Shown: positions 32,362 to 51,248 of the stretch, in pieces
Numbering within the stretch: position 1 is the stretch's first letter
Layout: the number at the start of each line of letters is the position of its first letter
Source: Bacillus sp. FJAT-47783
GTDB lineage: Bacteria > Bacillota > Bacilli > Bacillales > Aeribacillaceae
Assembly: GCF_022808615.1 (NCBI RefSeq)
Contig: NZ_JAKZKS010000020.1
Location: forward strand, 1 to 63,873
Length of the DNA: 63,873 bases
Direction: 5' to 3'
Position numbers and translations under genes: made by a program
Notes under the pieces: generated by a model
Told to the model about the DNA's origin: nothing
Seen by the model: the letters and a program-made list of their open reading frames with translations, nothing else
Databases searched by the model: none

Positions 32362-34440
32362 ATGGCAAGAGAGTTCTCCTTAGAAAAAACTCGCAATATC
32401 GGTATCATGGCTCACATTGATGCTGGTAAAACTACGACAACTGAGCGTATCTTGTTCTATACAGGACGCATTCATAAAATTGGGGAAACTCACGAAGGAG
32501 CATCCCAAATGGACTGGATGGAGCAGGAACAAGAGCGCGGTATTACAATTACATCTGCTGCTACAACTGCTCAGTGGAAGGGCTATCGTATCAACATTAT
32601 TGATACTCCTGGACACGTAGACTTCACAGTAGAGGTTGAGCGCTCTCTTCGCGTCTTAGACGGTGCAGTAGCTGTATTAGACGCACAGTCTGGTGTAGAA
32701 CCTCAAACTGAAACAGTTTGGCGCCAGGCTACAACTTATGGAGTTCCTCGTGTAGTATTCGTTAACAAAATGGATAAGATCGGGGCAGACTTCTTATACT
32801 CTGTAAAAACTCTTCACGAGCGTTTACAGGCTAATGCTCATGCTATTCAGTTACCAATTGGTGCTGAAGATCAATTCGAAGGAATTATCGATTTAGTAGA
32901 AATGAAAGCTTATTTCTACGAAGATGATCTAGGAACTCGTGCAGATGCTCGTGAAGTTCCAGAGGAATATAAAGAGCAAGCTGAAGAGTTACGTTCTACG
33001 TTAATTGAAGCGGTAGCTGAACTTGACGAAGAATTAATGATGAAGTACCTAGAAGGTGAAGAGCTTACTGTAGAAGAAATTAAAGCTGCAATCCGTAAAG
33101 GTACTTGTAACGTTGAATTCTACCCTGTTCTTTGTGGTTCTGCCTTCAAGAACAAAGGTGTTCAGTTAATGCTTGATGCTGTACTAGACTACTTACCAGC
33201 ACCTATCGACGTACCAGCTATTAAAGGTACGATTCCTGATACAGACGAGGAAGTCGTTCGTAAATCTAGCGATGACGAGCCATTCTCTGCATTAGCTTTT
33301 AAAGTTATGACAGATCCTTATGTTGGTAAGTTAACATTCTTCCGTGTTTACTCTGGTACATTAAACTCTGGTTCATATGTTGTGAACTCTACAAAAGGTA
33401 AACGCGAACGTGTAGGTCGTATTTTACAAATGCACGCAAACCACCGTGAGGAAATTCCAGTAGTTTACTCTGGTGATATTGCGGCTGCAGTAGGTTTAAA
33501 AGATACAACAACTGGTGATACTCTATGTGATGAAAAGAACCAAGTTATCTTAGAGTCTATGGAGTTCCCAGAGCCAGTTATCTCGGTTGCTATCGAGCCT
33601 AAGTCAAAAGCTGACCAAGACAAAATGTCTACAGCTTTACAAAAACTTTCTGAAGAGGATCCAACTTTCCGTGCGCATACGGATGCTGAAACTGGACAAA
33701 CAATCATCGCGGGTATGGGTGAGTTACACTTAGATATCATCGTTGACCGTATGAAGCGTGAGTTCAAAGTAGAAGCTAACGTAGGTGCTCCTCAGGTTGC
33801 GTACCGTGAAACATTCCGTCAATCTGCACAGGTTGAAGGTAAATTCGTACGTCAATCTGGTGGTCGCGGTCAGTTCGGACATGTTTGGATTGAGTTCTCA
33901 CCAAACGAAGAAGGTAAAGGTTTCGAATTCGAAAACGCGATTGTCGGTGGTGTTGTACCACGTGAGTACATTCCAGCAGTTCAATCTGGTCTAGAAGACG
34001 CTATGCAAAATGGTGTTCTTGCTGGATACCCATTAATCGACGTGAAAGCGAAGTTATTCGACGGATCTTACCACGATGTAGACTCAAGTGAAATGGCGTT
34101 CAAAGTTGCAGCATCTCTTGCACTTAAAAATGCTGTGAAGAAATGTAACCCTGTATTACTAGAGCCAATCATGAAGGTTGAAGTTGTAATCCCTGAAGAG
34201 TATATGGGTGACATTATGGGTGACGTAACTTCTCGTCGTGGCCGTGTAGAAGGTATGGAAGCTCGTGGTAATGCACAAGTTGTTAAAGCGATGGTTCCAC
34301 TTTCTGAAATGTTTGGTTACGCAACTGCGTTACGTTCAAACACTCAAGGACGCGGAACATTTACAATGCATTTCGATCACTATGAAGAAGTACCGAAAAA
34401 CATTGCTGATGAAATTATCAAAAAAAATAAAGGTGAATAA
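32362..34440 (+). CDS. fusA: Elongation factor G
   Basis: 692 residues. Translocation GTPase. G1 motif AHIDAGKT (residues 17-24), G2/G3 with QERGITI near 59-65 and DTPGHVDF near 82-89, G4 NKMD near 136-139. Domain IV contains the [10 protein letters not shown] motif near 497-506. ATG 32362 follows AAGGAAGGAG. Third gene of the str operon, followed by a hairpin and tuf. Confidence 0.98.
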   Translation: MAREFSLEKTRNIGIMAHIDAGKTTTTERILFYTGRIHKIGETHEGASQMDWMEQEQERGITITSAATTAQWKGYRINIIDTPGHVDFTVEVERSLRVLDGAVAVLDAQSGVEPQTETVWRQATTYGVPRVVFVNKMDKIGADFLYSVKTLHERLQANAHAIQLPIGAEDQFEGIIDLVEMKAYFYEDDLGTRADAREVPEEYKEQAEELRSTLIEAVAELDEELMMKYLEGEELTVEEIKAAIRKGTCNVEFYPVLCGSAFKNKGVQLMLDAVLDYLPAPIDVPAIKGTIPDTDEEVVRKSSDDEPFSALAFKVMTDPYVGKLTFFRVYSGTLNSGSYVVNSTKGKRERVGRILQMHANHREEIPVVYSGDIAAAVGLKDTTTGDTLCDEKNQVILESMEFPEPVISVAIEPKSKADQDKMSTALQKLSEEDPTFRAHTDAETGQTIIAGMGELHLDIIVDRMKREFKVEANVGAPQVAYRETFRQSAQVEGKFVRQSGGRGQFGHVWIEFSPNEEGKGFEFENAIVGGVVPREYIPAVQSGLEDAMQNGVLAGYPLIDVKAKLFDGSYHDVDSSEMAFKVAASLALKNAVKKCNPVLLEPIMKVEVVIPEEYMGDIMGDVTSRRGRVEGMEARGNAQVVKAMVPLSEMFGYATALRSNTQGRGTFTMHFDHYEEVPKNIADEIIKKNKGE

Positions 34441-34482
34441 TTGATTTTACACCTTTAATCAAGTATAACTACTTATGTGAGC

Positions 34483-34515
34483 ATAGAAAGTGGAGCAAAA
34501 GCTTCCGCTTTCTAT
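34483..34515 (+). promoter_or_regulatory. Hairpin in the tuf leader
   Basis: ATAGAAAGTGGAGC pairs with GCTTCCGCTTTCTAT (14 bp, one bulged T, one G-T) around AAAA. It is not followed by a T-run, so it is more likely an mRNA-stability or processing structure than a terminator. Confidence 0.65.
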
Positions 34516-34555
34516 AACCTATACTTAAATAAAAACTCTTAAGGAGGATTTCAGA

Positions 34556-35743
34556 ATGGCTAAAGAAAAATTCGACCGTTCTAAACCACATGCGAATATT
34601 GGAACAATCGGTCACGTTGACCATGGTAAAACAACTTTAACAGCTGCGATTACAACAGTTCTTGCTAAATCTGGTAAGGCTGAAGCTCGTGCATACGATC
34701 AAATCGACGGTGCTCCAGAAGAGCGTGAGCGTGGTATCACAATCTCAACTGCACACGTAGAGTATGAAACTGAAAATCGTCACTATGCACACGTTGACTG
34801 CCCAGGACATGCTGACTACGTTAAAAACATGATCACTGGTGCTGCGCAAATGGACGGCGGTATCTTAGTAGTATCTGCTGCTGACGGTCCAATGCCACAA
34901 ACTCGTGAGCATATCCTTTTATCTCGTCAGGTAGGTGTACCTTACCTTGTTGTATTCTTAAACAAATGTGACATGGTAGATGACGAAGAGTTATTAGAAT
35001 TAGTAGAAATGGAAGTACGTGACTTACTTTCTGAATACGACTTCCCTGGTGACGATGTACCAGTAATTAAAGGTTCTGCTCTTAAAGCTCTTGAAGGAGA
35101 TGCTGAGTGGGAAGAAAAAATTCTTGAACTTATGAGCGCTGTTGATGAGTACATCCCAACTCCAGAGCGTGACACTGATAAGCCATTCATGATGCCAGTT
35201 GAGGACGTTTTCTCAATCACTGGTCGTGGTACAGTTGCTACTGGTCGTGTTGAGCGCGGACAAGTTAAAGTTGGTGACGAAGTAGAGATCATCGGTCTTG
35301 CTGAAGAGTCTAAGAAAACAACTGTAACGGGTGTTGAAATGTTCCGTAAGCTTCTTGACTACGCTGAAGCAGGAGACAACATCGGTGCATTACTTCGCGG
35401 TGTAGCTCGTGACGAAATCCAACGTGGACAAGTATTAGCTAAACCAGGTTCTATTACACCACACAAATCTTTTAAAGCGGAAGTTTACGTTTTATCTAAA
35501 GATGAAGGTGGACGTCATACTCCATTCTTCTCTAACTATCGTCCACAGTTCTACTTCCGTACAACTGACGTAACTGGTATTATCCAACTACCAGAAGGTG
35601 TAGAAATGGTTATGCCTGGAGACAACGTTGAAATGACTGTAGAACTTATTTCTCCAATCGCTATTGAAGAAGGTACGAAGTTCTCTATCCGTGAGGGTGG
35701 ACGTACTGTAGGTGCCGGTGTTGTATCTACAATCACTGAGTAA
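34556..35743 (+). CDS. tuf: Elongation factor Tu
   Basis: 395 residues. Delivers aminoacyl-tRNA to the ribosome. G1 GHVDHGKT (19-26), the switch region with RGITI near 61-65, DCPGHADY near 81-88 and NKCDM near 136-140. Beta-barrel domains II and III complete the protein; no extra tail. AAGGAGGA upstream. A strong terminator ends the str operon after this gene. Confidence 0.98.
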   Translation: MAKEKFDRSKPHANIGTIGHVDHGKTTLTAAITTVLAKSGKAEARAYDQIDGAPEERERGITISTAHVEYETENRHYAHVDCPGHADYVKNMITGAAQMDGGILVVSAADGPMPQTREHILLSRQVGVPYLVVFLNKCDMVDDEELLELVEMEVRDLLSEYDFPGDDVPVIKGSALKALEGDAEWEEKILELMSAVDEYIPTPERDTDKPFMMPVEDVFSITGRGTVATGRVERGQVKVGDEVEIIGLAEESKKTTVTGVEMFRKLLDYAEAGDNIGALLRGVARDEIQRGQVLAKPGSITPHKSFKAEVYVLSKDEGGRHTPFFSNYRPQFYFRTTDVTGIIQLPEGVEMVMPGDNVEMTVELISPIAIEEGTKFSIREGGRTVGAGVVSTITE

Positions 35744-35752
35744 TTTTAAATA

Positions 35753-35786
35753 AAAAAAGGTGGGTCTAGTAGATCCACCTTTTTTA
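35753..35786 (+). terminator. Terminator after tuf
   Basis: GGTGGGTC and GATCCACC pair (one G-T) around TAGTA, with A-run and T-run flanks, so it could act on both strands. Confidence 0.92.
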
Positions 35787-35819
35787 TGTTTAAAAATTGA
35801 ATACTAAAACAATCTGTTC

Positions 35820-35856
35820 GCCACAACAAAATGGTGGTTACCATTCGGCTTTTTTA
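35820..35856 (+). terminator. Second, imperfect terminator between tuf and rpsJ
   Basis: AATGGT (35830-35835) and ACCATT (35840-35845) form a 6-bp stem around GGTT; GCC and GGC add an outer helix, and TTTTTT follows. Weaker than the preceding terminator. Confidence 0.45.
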
Positions 35857-35962
35857 ATGGTTGGGAAAATGAAAAAAGGTTTTTAATTAGAAGGCGTGGT
35901 TATTAATCCTATATAAGGAATTAAAACAACTTTTCAGAAAAATGAGTGCTTTTGAAGATAGG

Positions 35963-35991
35963 TTGAAAAGGAAAAGAAGGCGTTGTATAAT
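35963..35991 (+). promoter_or_regulatory. S10 operon promoter P1
   Basis: TTGAAA (35963-35968), 17-bp spacer, TATAAT (35986-35991). Confidence 0.8.
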
Positions 35992-36029
35992 AAAAAAAGT
36001 GTGCCGAACAAGAAAAAAATAAATTTTTC

Positions 36030-36498
<469 letters not shown>

Positions 36499-36536
36499 TT
36501 TATAATAGAAGATTAATTTATTAGGAGGTGTGACTC

Positions 36537-37166
36537 ATGGCCAAAGGAATCTTAGGAAGAAAAATTGGTATGACGCAAGTATTTGCTGAGAACGGTGATT
36601 TAATTCCTGTAACAGTTATCGAAGCAACTCCAAACGTTGTTCTTCAAGTTAAAACAACTGAAACTGACGGTTATGAAGCTATTCAACTTGGTTTTGAAGA
36701 CAAGCGTGAAAAATTAGCAAACAAGCCGGAAAAAGGTCATGTAACAAAAGCAAATACTGCGCCTAAGCGCTTCATTCGTGAAATTCGCGATGCGAACGTT
36801 GGAGAGTACGAAGTTGGTCAGGAAGTCAAAGTTGATATTTTCTCAACTGGAGATATTGTAGATGTAACGGGAGTATCGAAAGGTAAAGGTTTCCAAGGTG
36901 CTATTAAGCGTCACGGACAATCTCGTGGACCGATGTCTCACGGTTCTCGTTATCATCGTCGCCCAGGTTCAATGGGTCCTGTAGATCCGAACCGCGTATT
37001 TAAAGGTAAACTATTACCTGGTCGTATGGGTGGAGAACGTATTACAGTTCAAAACCTTGAAATTGTTAAAGTGGATGCAGAACGCAACCTTTTATTAGTG
37101 AAAGGTAACGTGCCTGGACCTAAAAAAGCGTTAATCGAAGTGAAAGCAGCTGTAAAAGCTAACTAA
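36537..37166 (+). CDS. rplC: 50S ribosomal protein L3
   Basis: 209 residues. Early assembly protein near the peptidyl-transferase centre. [10 protein letters not shown] near the N-terminus and the [11 protein letters not shown] motif near 163-173 are typical; the long loop ([19 protein letters not shown] near 128-146) reaches the active site. GGAGGTG upstream. Confidence 0.97.
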   Translation: MAKGILGRKIGMTQVFAENGDLIPVTVIEATPNVVLQVKTTETDGYEAIQLGFEDKREKLANKPEKGHVTKANTAPKRFIREIRDANVGEYEVGQEVKVDIFSTGDIVDVTGVSKGKGFQGAIKRHGQSRGPMSHGSRYHRRPGSMGPVDPNRVFKGKLLPGRMGGERITVQNLEIVKVDAERNLLLVKGNVPGPKKALIEVKAAVKAN

Positions 37167-37192
37167 TTTTTGCAAGAAAGGAGGAAATCATA

Positions 37193-37816
37193 ATGCCAAA
37201 AGTTGCATTATATAACCAAAACGGATCTGCAGTTGGAGAAATCGAATTAAACGATTCTGTTTTTGGTATTGAACCTAATAAGCACGTATTATTTGAAGCT
37301 GTTGTTATGCAAAGAGCTTCCTTACGTCAAGGAACTCACAAAGTTAAAAATCGTTCTGAAGTAAGTGGCGGAGGTCGCAAACCTTGGCGTCAAAAAGGTA
37401 CTGGCCGTGCTCGTCAAGGATCTATCCGTTCACCGCAATGGCGTGGAGGCGGAACAGTATTTGGTCCAACACCTCGCAGCTACGCTTATAAATTACCTAA
37501 AAAAGTACGCCGCTTAGCAGTGAAATCTGCTTTATCTACAAAAGTACTTGAAAACAACATTGTCGTTTTAGAGGACTTAACTTTAGAAGCTCCAAAAACA
37601 AAAGAAATGGTTAGCATTTTAAAGGGCCTTTCTGTAGAAAAGAAAGCTCTTATTGTAACAGCTGATCATAATGAAACAGTTGCTTTATCTGCTCGTAACA
37701 TCCCTGGTGTTGAAGTTGTAACAGCAACTGGAATCAATGTACTTGATGTACTTAACCATGATAAGCTTATCATGACAAAAGCTGCTACGGAAAAAGTAGA
37801 GGAGGTGCTTGCATAA
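37193..37816 (+). CDS. rplD: 50S ribosomal protein L4
   Basis: 207 residues. Lines the exit tunnel with its basic loop ([18 protein letters not shown] near 60-77), a known site of macrolide-resistance changes, wild type here. In some bacteria L4 represses the S10 operon. Its stop overlaps the rplW start by one base (TAATG). Confidence 0.97.
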   Translation: MPKVALYNQNGSAVGEIELNDSVFGIEPNKHVLFEAVVMQRASLRQGTHKVKNRSEVSGGGRKPWRQKGTGRARQGSIRSPQWRGGGTVFGPTPRSYAYKLPKKVRRLAVKSALSTKVLENNIVVLEDLTLEAPKTKEMVSILKGLSVEKKALIVTADHNETVALSARNIPGVEVVTATGINVLDVLNHDKLIMTKAATEKVEEVLA

Positions 37817-38103
37817 TGAAAGATGCTCGTGATATCATTAAGCGCCCCGTAATCACTGAACGTTCTATGGATATCGTAGCTGAAAAAAAATACACGTTTG
37901 AAGTAGATGTTAAAGCGAACAAAACTGAAGTGAAAGATGCTGTAGAGCAAATCTTCGGTGTTAAAGTTGAAAAAGTTAACATTATGAACTACAAAGGTAA
38001 ATTTAAACGTGTAGGTCGCTTCAGCGGTTTAACAAATCGTCGTAAAAAAGCAGTTGTTAAGTTAACTGCTGATAGTAAAGAAATTGAATTATTTGAAGCT
38101 TAA
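37816..38103 (+). CDS. rplW: 50S ribosomal protein L23
   Basis: 95 residues. Sits at the tunnel exit and forms the docking site for trigger factor and signal recognition particle. ITERSMD near 13-19 and the loop [14 protein letters not shown] near 57-70 are typical. Overlaps rplD by one base. Confidence 0.97.
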   Translation: MKDARDIIKRPVITERSMDIVAEKKYTFEVDVKANKTEVKDAVEQIFGVKVEKVNIMNYKGKFKRVGRFSGLTNRRKKAVVKLTADSKEIELFEA

Positions 38104-38110
38104 TTTTTAA

Positions 38111-38962
<852 letters not shown>

Positions 38963-38986
38963 CGGGGTTGTCCTACGGTTCATTAG

Positions 38987-39298
<312 letters not shown>

Positions 39299-39315
39299 TG
39301 AGAGGAGGCACTTAA

Positions 39316-39657
39316 ATGCAAGCAAAAGCTGTTGCTAGAACAGTACGAATTGCTCCTCGTAAAGCTCGTTTAGTCATTGACTTGATTCGAGGAAAGCAAG
39401 TAGGTGAAGCGGTAGCAGTACTTCGTCACACTCCAAAAGCTGCTTCTCCAATTATTGAGAAAGTATTAAAATCTGCTGTAGCGAATGCAGAGCATAACTA
39501 TGAAATGGACGCTAACAACTTAGTTGTTACTGAAGCATATGTAAACGAAGGACCAACGTTAAAACGTTTCCGTCCACGTGCAATGGGTCGTGCCAGCCAA
39601 ATCAACAAACGTACGAGCCACATCACAATCGTTGTATCAGAAAAAAAGGAGGGATAA
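39316..39657 (+). CDS. rplV: 50S ribosomal protein L22
   Basis: 113 residues. Binds all domains of 23S rRNA; its beta-hairpin (about 80-100, [18 protein letters not shown]) lines the tunnel and is a macrolide-resistance site. [17 protein letters not shown] near the N-terminus is typical. GAGAGGAGG upstream; three bases from rpsC. Confidence 0.97.
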   Translation: MQAKAVARTVRIAPRKARLVIDLIRGKQVGEAVAVLRHTPKAASPIIEKVLKSAVANAEHNYEMDANNLVVTEAYVNEGPTLKRFRPRAMGRASQINKRTSHITIVVSEKKEG

Positions 39658-40317
<660 letters not shown>

Positions 40318-40319
40318 TT

Positions 40320-40944
<625 letters not shown>

Positions 40945-40966
40945 TGATTAGAGAGGAGGTTACAGA

Positions 40967-41230
40967 ATGAGTGAACGTAACAACCGTAAAGTTTACACAG
41001 GTCGTGTTGTTTCTGACAAAATGGATAAAACGATCACTGTTCTTGTTGAAACCTATAAAAAGCATCCATTATACGGTAAGCGCGTAAAGTACTCTAAGAA
41101 ATTTAAAGCGCATGACGAAATGAACCAAGCAAAAGTTGGCGATATCGTACGTATCATGGAAACTCGTCCACTTTCTGCTACAAAACGTTTTCGTTTAGTG
41201 GAAATTGTAGAAGAAGCTATCATTATTTAA
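40967..41230 (+). CDS. rpsQ: 30S ribosomal protein S17
   Basis: 87 residues. OB-fold protein binding the 5' domain of 16S rRNA early in assembly. [14 protein letters not shown] near 12-25 and the [20 protein letters not shown] motif near 58-77. GAGAGGAGGT upstream. Confidence 0.97.
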   Translation: MSERNNRKVYTGRVVSDKMDKTITVLVETYKKHPLYGKRVKYSKKFKAHDEMNQAKVGDIVRIMETRPLSATKRFRLVEIVEEAIII

Positions 41231-41268
41231 TAAAGTTCGGATAAACAATTCCGAAGGGAGGTACTTAA

Positions 41269-41640
<372 letters not shown>

Positions 41641-41675
41641 TATTTGAAAAGCCTTGCTAAGGAGGTGCGATTAGC

Positions 41676-42550
<875 letters not shown>

Positions 42551-42576
42551 TCGCTATTAAAGAGGGAGGCGAAAAC

Positions 42577-43190
<614 letters not shown>

Positions 43191-43219
43191 GAGATTGATA
43201 ATGAATGGAGGTGTAGATT

Positions 43220-43756
43220 ATGTCTCGCGTAGGTAAGAAACCACTTGAAATTCCTGCTGGTGTAACAGTTACAATCGACGGAAATACAGTAACTGTTAAA
43301 GGACCAAAAGGTGAATTAACTCGTACATTCCATCCTGATATGGAAATCAAAGTTGAAGAAAACGTATTAACAGTTAATCGTCCAACTGATAATAAGGAGC
43401 ACCGTGCTCTTCATGGTACAACTCGCAGTCTTTTAGGAAACATGGTTGAAGGTGTATCTAAAGGATTTGAAAGAGGATTAGAACTTATCGGTGTCGGTTA
43501 CCGTGCTTCTAAATCTGGTAAAAAGGTTGTATTGAGCGTAGGTTACTCTCACCCAGTGGAAATTGAACCAGAAGAAGGTATTGAAATTGAAGTTCCTTCT
43601 CAAACAAAAATTGTCGTTAAAGGTACGAACAAGGAGCGCGTTGGTGCAGTTGCTGCTAACATCCGCGCAGTACGTCCACCTGAGCCATATAAAGGTAAAG
43701 GTATTCGTTATGAGGGAGAATATGTACGTCGTAAAGAAGGTAAAACTGCTAAGTAA
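43220..43756 (+). CDS. rplF: 50S ribosomal protein L6
   Basis: 178 residues made of two similar domains. Located near the sarcin-ricin loop and L7/L12 base. [17 protein letters not shown] start and the C-terminal [14 protein letters not shown] (near 153-166) are typical. ATGGAGGTG upstream. Confidence 0.97.
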   Translation: MSRVGKKPLEIPAGVTVTIDGNTVTVKGPKGELTRTFHPDMEIKVEENVLTVNRPTDNKEHRALHGTTRSLLGNMVEGVSKGFERGLELIGVGYRASKSGKKVVLSVGYSHPVEIEPEEGIEIEVPSQTKIVVKGTNKERVGAVAANIRAVRPPEPYKGKGIRYEGEYVRRKEGKTAK

Positions 43757-43789
43757 TGTCGCTTAGACGTTTAGAAAGGAGTGACGTAG

Positions 43790-44675
<886 letters not shown>

Positions 44676-44688
44676 GGAGGGAAATAGT

Positions 44689-44871
44689 ATGGCGAAAAAA
44701 TTAGCAATTACCCTCACTCGCAGCGTAATTGGTCGCCCTGAAGACCAACGTGTAACAGTTAAGACTCTTGGTTTACGCAAATTAAATCAAACTGTTGTTC
44801 ATGACGATAATTCTGCGATTCGCGGTATGATCAATAAAGTTGCTCACTTAGTGAAAGTAGAAGAACAATAA
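44689..44871 (+). CDS. rpmD: 50S ribosomal protein L30
   Basis: 60 residues, compact bacterial form. [32 protein letters not shown] is the family core. AAGGAGGG upstream, 13 bases after rpsE. Confidence 0.96.
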   Translation: MAKKLAITLTRSVIGRPEDQRVTVKTLGLRKLNQTVVHDDNSAIRGMINKVAHLVKVEEQ

Positions 44872-44904
44872 TCGTAATTTAAAGGTTAAGGAGGTGTCCC
44901 GAGT

Positions 44905-45345
44905 ATGAAACTTCATGAATTACAACCAGCAGAAGGCTCACGTAAAAAACGTAATCGAGTTGGACGTGGAATTGGTTCTGGTAACGGTAAAACAGCTGGT
45001 AAAGGCCATAAAGGTCAAAACGCTCGTTCTGGTGGCGGAGTGCGCCCAGGCTTTGAAGGTGGTCAAACGCCTTTATTCCGTCGTTTACCAAAACGTGGAT
45101 TCACGAACATTAATCGTAAAGAGTACTCAGTAGTGAATTTAGCAAAACTTAACCGTTTTGAAGATGGAACAGAGGTAACTCCAGAGCTTCTATTAGAAAC
45201 AGGCGTTGTTAGTAAGCTAAACGCTGGAATTAAAATTCTAGGTGACGGTAAGTTAGAGAAGAAATTAACTGTAAAAGCTAATAAATTCTCTACTTCTGCT
45301 AAAGAAGCAATTGAAGCTGCTGGCGGTACTGCTGAGGTGATTTAA
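44905..45345 (+). CDS. rplO: 50S ribosomal protein L15
   Basis: 146 residues. Late-assembly protein of the large subunit. A long basic glycine-rich N-terminal tail ([21 protein letters not shown] and onward) and [18 protein letters not shown] near 48-65. Its stop overlaps the secY ATG by one base (TAATG). Confidence 0.97.
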   Translation: MKLHELQPAEGSRKKRNRVGRGIGSGNGKTAGKGHKGQNARSGGGVRPGFEGGQTPLFRRLPKRGFTNINRKEYSVVNLAKLNRFEDGTEVTPELLLETGVVSKLNAGIKILGDGKLEKKLTVKANKFSTSAKEAIEAAGGTAEVI

Positions 45346-46637
45346 TGTTTAAGACAATCTCCAATTTTATGCGCGTGGGTGATATAAGAAATAAAATCAT
45401 ATTCACCCTTTTAATGTTGATTGTGTTCCGAATTGGAACGTTCATCCCTGTGCCAAGTGTAAATACAGATGTGTTAATGGCACAGGATGAACTTAACGTG
45501 TTTGGTGTGTTAAATGTTTTCGGCGGCGGTGCGCTACAAAACTTTTCTATTTTCGCAATGGGAATCATGCCGTATATTACTGCATCGATTATCATCCAAT
45601 TGTTGCAGATGGATGTTGTGCCTAAATTTACTGAATGGTCTAAGCAAGGAGAAGTTGGCCGTAGAAAACTAGCACAATTTACACGTTATTCCACAATTGT
45701 TTTAGGTTTTATTCAAGCTTTAGGAATGTCATATGGTTTTAATAATCTTTCCGGTGGCTTGTTAATTGTAAACCCAAGTATAGGAACATATTTATTAATT
45801 GCCTTAGTACTAACAGCAGGTACAGCTTTTTTAATGTGGTTAGGAGAACAAATAACAACTAAAGGTGTCGGTAATGGGATTTCTATTTTGATTTTTGCAG
45901 GTATTGTTTCGGCAATCCCATCAACCGTTAATCAAGTTTATGCACAACAATTCTCGGATGTCGGTGATCAGCTATTCATTCGAATTGTTACCGTACTGAT
46001 TTTGCTTTTAGTTGTGCTTGCTATTGTTGTTGGTGTAATCTTTATTCAACAAGCATTGCGTAAAATCCCTATCCAATACGCTAAGCGTTTAGCGGGACGC
46101 AATCCTGTTGGAGGACATTCAACACATTTACCGCTTAAAGTTAACTCTGCAGGGGTCATTCCTGTTATTTTTGCGGTTTCGTTTATTATTACCCCGACTA
46201 CGATTGCATCGTTCTTTGGTCCAAATGATGTGACGAATTGGATACAAAACACATTTGATTATACGAAACCTATCGGTATGATCATCTATGTAGCGTTAAT
46301 TATCGCCTTCACTTATTTCTATACATTTGTTCAAGTAAATCCTGAACAAATGGCGGAAAACTTGAAGAAGCAAGGTGGCTATATACCGGGTATCAGACCA
46401 GGAAAGAATACGCAAGAGTACGTTACAAAAATAATGTATCGATTGACATTTGTAGGTTCCATTTTCCTAGCAGTTGTCTCAATACTTCCTGTGTTCTTTA
46501 TCAAGTTTGCTGACCTCCCGCAATCGGTACAAATAGGCGGAACGAGTTTGTTAATTGTTGTTGGTGTCGCTCTTGAAACAATGAAACAGCTTGAAAGTCA
46601 GCTTGTGAAACGTCATTATAAAGGATTTATGAACTAA
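45345..46637 (+). CDS. secY: Protein translocase subunit SecY
   Basis: 430 residues with ten hydrophobic transmembrane segments. Central channel of the Sec translocase. GGGALQNFSIFAMGIMPYITASIIIQLL near 58-85 contains the plug/TM2 region; the cytosolic loops with QIRPGKNTQEY-like GIRPGKNTQEYV (near 347) contact SecA and the ribosome. Coupled to rplO by overlap. Works with SecE (18926). Confidence 0.97.
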   Translation: MFKTISNFMRVGDIRNKIIFTLLMLIVFRIGTFIPVPSVNTDVLMAQDELNVFGVLNVFGGGALQNFSIFAMGIMPYITASIIIQLLQMDVVPKFTEWSKQGEVGRRKLAQFTRYSTIVLGFIQALGMSYGFNNLSGGLLIVNPSIGTYLLIALVLTAGTAFLMWLGEQITTKGVGNGISILIFAGIVSAIPSTVNQVYAQQFSDVGDQLFIRIVTVLILLLVVLAIVVGVIFIQQALRKIPIQYAKRLAGRNPVGGHSTHLPLKVNSAGVIPVIFAVSFIITPTTIASFFGPNDVTNWIQNTFDYTKPIGMIIYVALIIAFTYFYTFVQVNPEQMAENLKKQGGYIPGIRPGKNTQEYVTKIMYRLTFVGSIFLAVVSILPVFFIKFADLPQSVQIGGTSLLIVVGVALETMKQLESQLVKRHYKGFMN

Positions 46638-46687
46638 TGAGGATGTGGGACAAACGGTAAAGTCCCATTCCCTCTAAAAGAGTTTGA

Positions 46688-48096
<1,409 letters not shown>

Positions 48097-48112
48097 GTGA
48101 AGGTGATAATAG

Positions 48113-48448
48113 TTGGTCGATTCTGAATCGAGTCCACGAATAGGTCAATTTGTCCTGATCAAGCAAGGGAGAGAAGCAGGACAATATGCGATTATTATTA
48201 AAATTCTCGATGAGAAATTCGTGTTAATAGCAGATGGGGATAAACGAAAGTTTCATTCTCCTAAAAAGAAAAATATGCATCATCTTGAATTTTTAGATTG
48301 CGTATCTCCGGAAGTTCAGAACAGTATATTGGAAACTGGTCGTGTGACAAATGGTAAGCTTCGTTATGCTGTCTCCAAGTTTGTCAATGAGCAAGTTACT
48401 GATTTGAAGAAGGGAGAACAAGTAGATGGCGAAAGACGATGTAATTGA
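48113..48448 (+). CDS. KOW domain-containing RNA-binding protein (YbzG-like)
   Basis: 111 residues from TTG 48113 (GAAGGTGAT upstream). The N-terminal [24 protein letters not shown] (9-32) is a KOW motif like that of archaeal/eukaryotic L14e and L27e. This small protein lies between map and infA in Bacillus; its function is not known. Its end overlaps infA by 23 bases, so the two are probably translated in a coupled way. TTG start is the best available; no ATG lies in the first 90 residues with a site. Confidence 0.85.
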   Translation: MVDSESSPRIGQFVLIKQGREAGQYAIIIKILDEKFVLIADGDKRKFHSPKKKNMHHLEFLDCVSPEVQNSILETGRVTNGKLRYAVSKFVNEQVTDLKKGEQVDGERRCN

Positions 48449-48644
48449 AGTTGAAGGTACGGTAATTGAAACGTTGCCTAATGCAATGTTTAAAGTTGAA
48501 TTAGAAAACGGTCATACTGTACTTGCGCATGTTTCTGGTAAAATTCGCATGCATTTCATCCGCATTTTGCCTGGTGACAAAGTTACAGTTGAACTATCAC
48601 CATATGATTTAACTAGAGGTAGAATCACGTATCGGTATAAATAA
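48426..48644 (+). CDS. infA: Translation initiation factor IF-1
   Basis: 72 residues, S1-type OB fold. Blocks the A site during initiation. [30 protein letters not shown] start and [18 protein letters not shown] end are the family signature. GAAGGGAG upstream within the preceding gene. Confidence 0.97.
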   Translation: MAKDDVIEVEGTVIETLPNAMFKVELENGHTVLAHVSGKIRMHFIRILPGDKVTVELSPYDLTRGRITYRYK

Positions 48645-48673
48645 CTAGCACTCCGTTGACTTAAGGAGGTTGA

Positions 48674-48793
<120 letters not shown>

Positions 48794-48799
48794 TCTTGA

Positions 48800-49594
<795 letters not shown>

Positions 49595-49611
49595 TTTTAC
49601 CTGTATATATT

Positions 49612-49640
49612 TTGTAACCTTGTCAATACTGGGTTATGAT
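49612..49640 (+). promoter_or_regulatory. Candidate internal promoter before rpoA
   Basis: TTGTAA (49612-49617), 17-bp spacer, TATGAT (49635-49640). A modest match that could add rpoA-rplQ transcription. Confidence 0.45.
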
Positions 49641-49711
49641 ACGGTTTCTAGATTCTGGCAGAATGATCATTTGTTGTTGTGCACATTCGGGAACTTATGA
49701 TTGGGGAATTT

Positions 49712-49745
49712 CGGTTAGACGCGTTTTTTCGCTATAGTCTAGCCG
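49712..49745 (+). promoter_or_regulatory. Strong hairpin in the rpoA leader
   Basis: CGGTTAGAC (49712-49720) pairs with GTCTAGCCG (49737-49745, one G-T), and GCG/CGC continues the helix after a TATA bulge around a TTTTTT loop. It lies ~16 bases before the GAAGGAGGG site of rpoA. Confidence 0.7.
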
Positions 49746-49780
49746 GGGTTTCGACGTTTTGAAGGAGGGTTTTATAGAGA

Positions 49781-50725
49781 ATGATCGAAATTGAAAAACC
49801 AAAAATCGAAACGGTTGAAATCAGCGATGACGCTAAGTATGGAAAATTCGTCGTCGAGCCACTTGAGCGTGGATATGGTACAACTTTGGGTAACTCCTTA
49901 CGTCGTATCCTACTATCCTCACTCCCTGGTGCCGCTGTAACATCTATTCAAATTGATGGTGTTTTACATGAATTTTCAACTATCGATGGTGTTGTTGAAG
50001 ATGTTACAACGATTATTTTAAACCTAAAAAAGCTTGCTCTGAAAATCTATTCTGAAGAAGAGAAGACGCTAGAAATTGATGTACAGGGTGAAGGAGCTGT
50101 AACCGCTGCTGATATTACTCACGATAGTGATGTCGAAATTCTAAATCCTGACCTTCATATAGCAACACTTGCAAAAGATGCACATCTTCGGATGAGATTG
50201 ACTGCGAAACGTGGACGTGGGTATACACCAGCTGATGGGAACAAACGTGACGATCAACCAATTGGTGTTATCCCAATCGATTCAATTTTCACTCCGGTTT
50301 CACGCGTTCTTTATCAAGTTGAAAATACGCGTGTAGGTCAAGTGACTAACTTTGACAAGCTAACGTTTGACGTTTGGACTGATGGCAGTATCGGTCCAAA
50401 AGAAGCAATTGCATTAGGCTCTAAAATTTTAACTGAACATCTTAATATTTTCGTCAGCTTAACAGATGAAGCACAAAATGTCGAAATTATGGTTGAAAAA
50501 GAAGAAGACCAAAAAGAGAAAGTGCTTGAAATGACGATTGAGGAGCTAGACTTGTCTGTTCGTTCTTATAATTGCTTGAAACGTGCTGGTATTAACACAG
50601 TTCAAGAGTTAGCGAATAAGACTGAGGAAGATATGATGAAGGTTCGTAATTTAGGCCGTAAATCTTTAGAAGAAGTTAAGGCTAAGCTTGAAGATTTAGG
50701 TTTAGGGTTGCGAAAAGATGACTAG
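49781..50725 (+). CDS. rpoA: DNA-directed RNA polymerase subunit alpha
   Basis: 314 residues. The N-terminal domain (1-228) dimerises and assembles beta and beta' ([25 protein letters not shown] near 29-53); the C-terminal domain (about 245-310) binds UP elements and activators such as Spx and CodY-type regulators ([22 protein letters not shown] near 256-277). GAAGGAGGG upstream; a stable hairpin sits in the leader. Confidence 0.98.
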   Translation: MIEIEKPKIETVEISDDAKYGKFVVEPLERGYGTTLGNSLRRILLSSLPGAAVTSIQIDGVLHEFSTIDGVVEDVTTIILNLKKLALKIYSEEEKTLEIDVQGEGAVTAADITHDSDVEILNPDLHIATLAKDAHLRMRLTAKRGRGYTPADGNKRDDQPIGVIPIDSIFTPVSRVLYQVENTRVGQVTNFDKLTFDVWTDGSIGPKEAIALGSKILTEHLNIFVSLTDEAQNVEIMVEKEEDQKEKVLEMTIEELDLSVRSYNCLKRAGINTVQELANKTEEDMMKVRNLGRKSLEEVKAKLEDLGLGLRKDD

Positions 50726-50795
50726 TTAAGAGATTAACTAGTATTTTCGTATGTTTATTCGATAGATTATCATTCAACAAAGGAGGGGACATCAC

Positions 50796-51152
50796 ATGTC
50801 ATACAGAAAATTAGGACGTACAAGTGCTCAACGCAAAGCATTACTTCGTGATTTAGCAACTGATTTAATTATCAACGAACGCATTGAAACAACTGAAAGC
50901 CGTGCGAAAGAATTGCGTTCTGTTGTTGAAAAAATGATCACACTTGGTAAACGTGGCGATTTGCATGCTCGTCGTCAAGCATCTGCATACATTCGAAACG
51001 AGGAAGCAAGTGAAGGGCAAGATGCTGTTCAAAAGCTTTTTGCTGATATCGCACCTCGCTACCAAGAACGCCAAGGCGGTTATACACGCATTATGAAGCT
51101 TGGTCCTCGCCGTGGCGATGGAGCGCCAATGGTTATTATTGAACTAGTTTAA
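50796..51152 (+). CDS. rplQ: 50S ribosomal protein L17
   Basis: 118 residues, short bacterial form. Binds 23S rRNA near the tunnel exit. [24 protein letters not shown] start and [24 protein letters not shown] end are typical. AAGGAGGGG upstream. A terminator ends the ribosomal supercluster after this gene. Confidence 0.97.
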   Translation: MSYRKLGRTSAQRKALLRDLATDLIINERIETTESRAKELRSVVEKMITLGKRGDLHARRQASAYIRNEEASEGQDAVQKLFADIAPRYQERQGGYTRIMKLGPRRGDGAPMVIIELV

Positions 51153-51170
51153 TTTCACATATTCACTTCT

Positions 51171-51211
51171 AAGGGCGGGACAGTTATTGTAACTGGATAC
51201 TGCCCTTTTTT
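51171..51211 (+). terminator. Terminator after rplQ
   Basis: AAGGGC pairs with GCCCTT, and CAGTTA/TAACTG forms an inner stem; TTTTT follows. Confidence 0.85.
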
Positions 51212-51248
51212 ATTTGACAAGATGAGCAGAGTCGAGAGGAGGTTGGCA

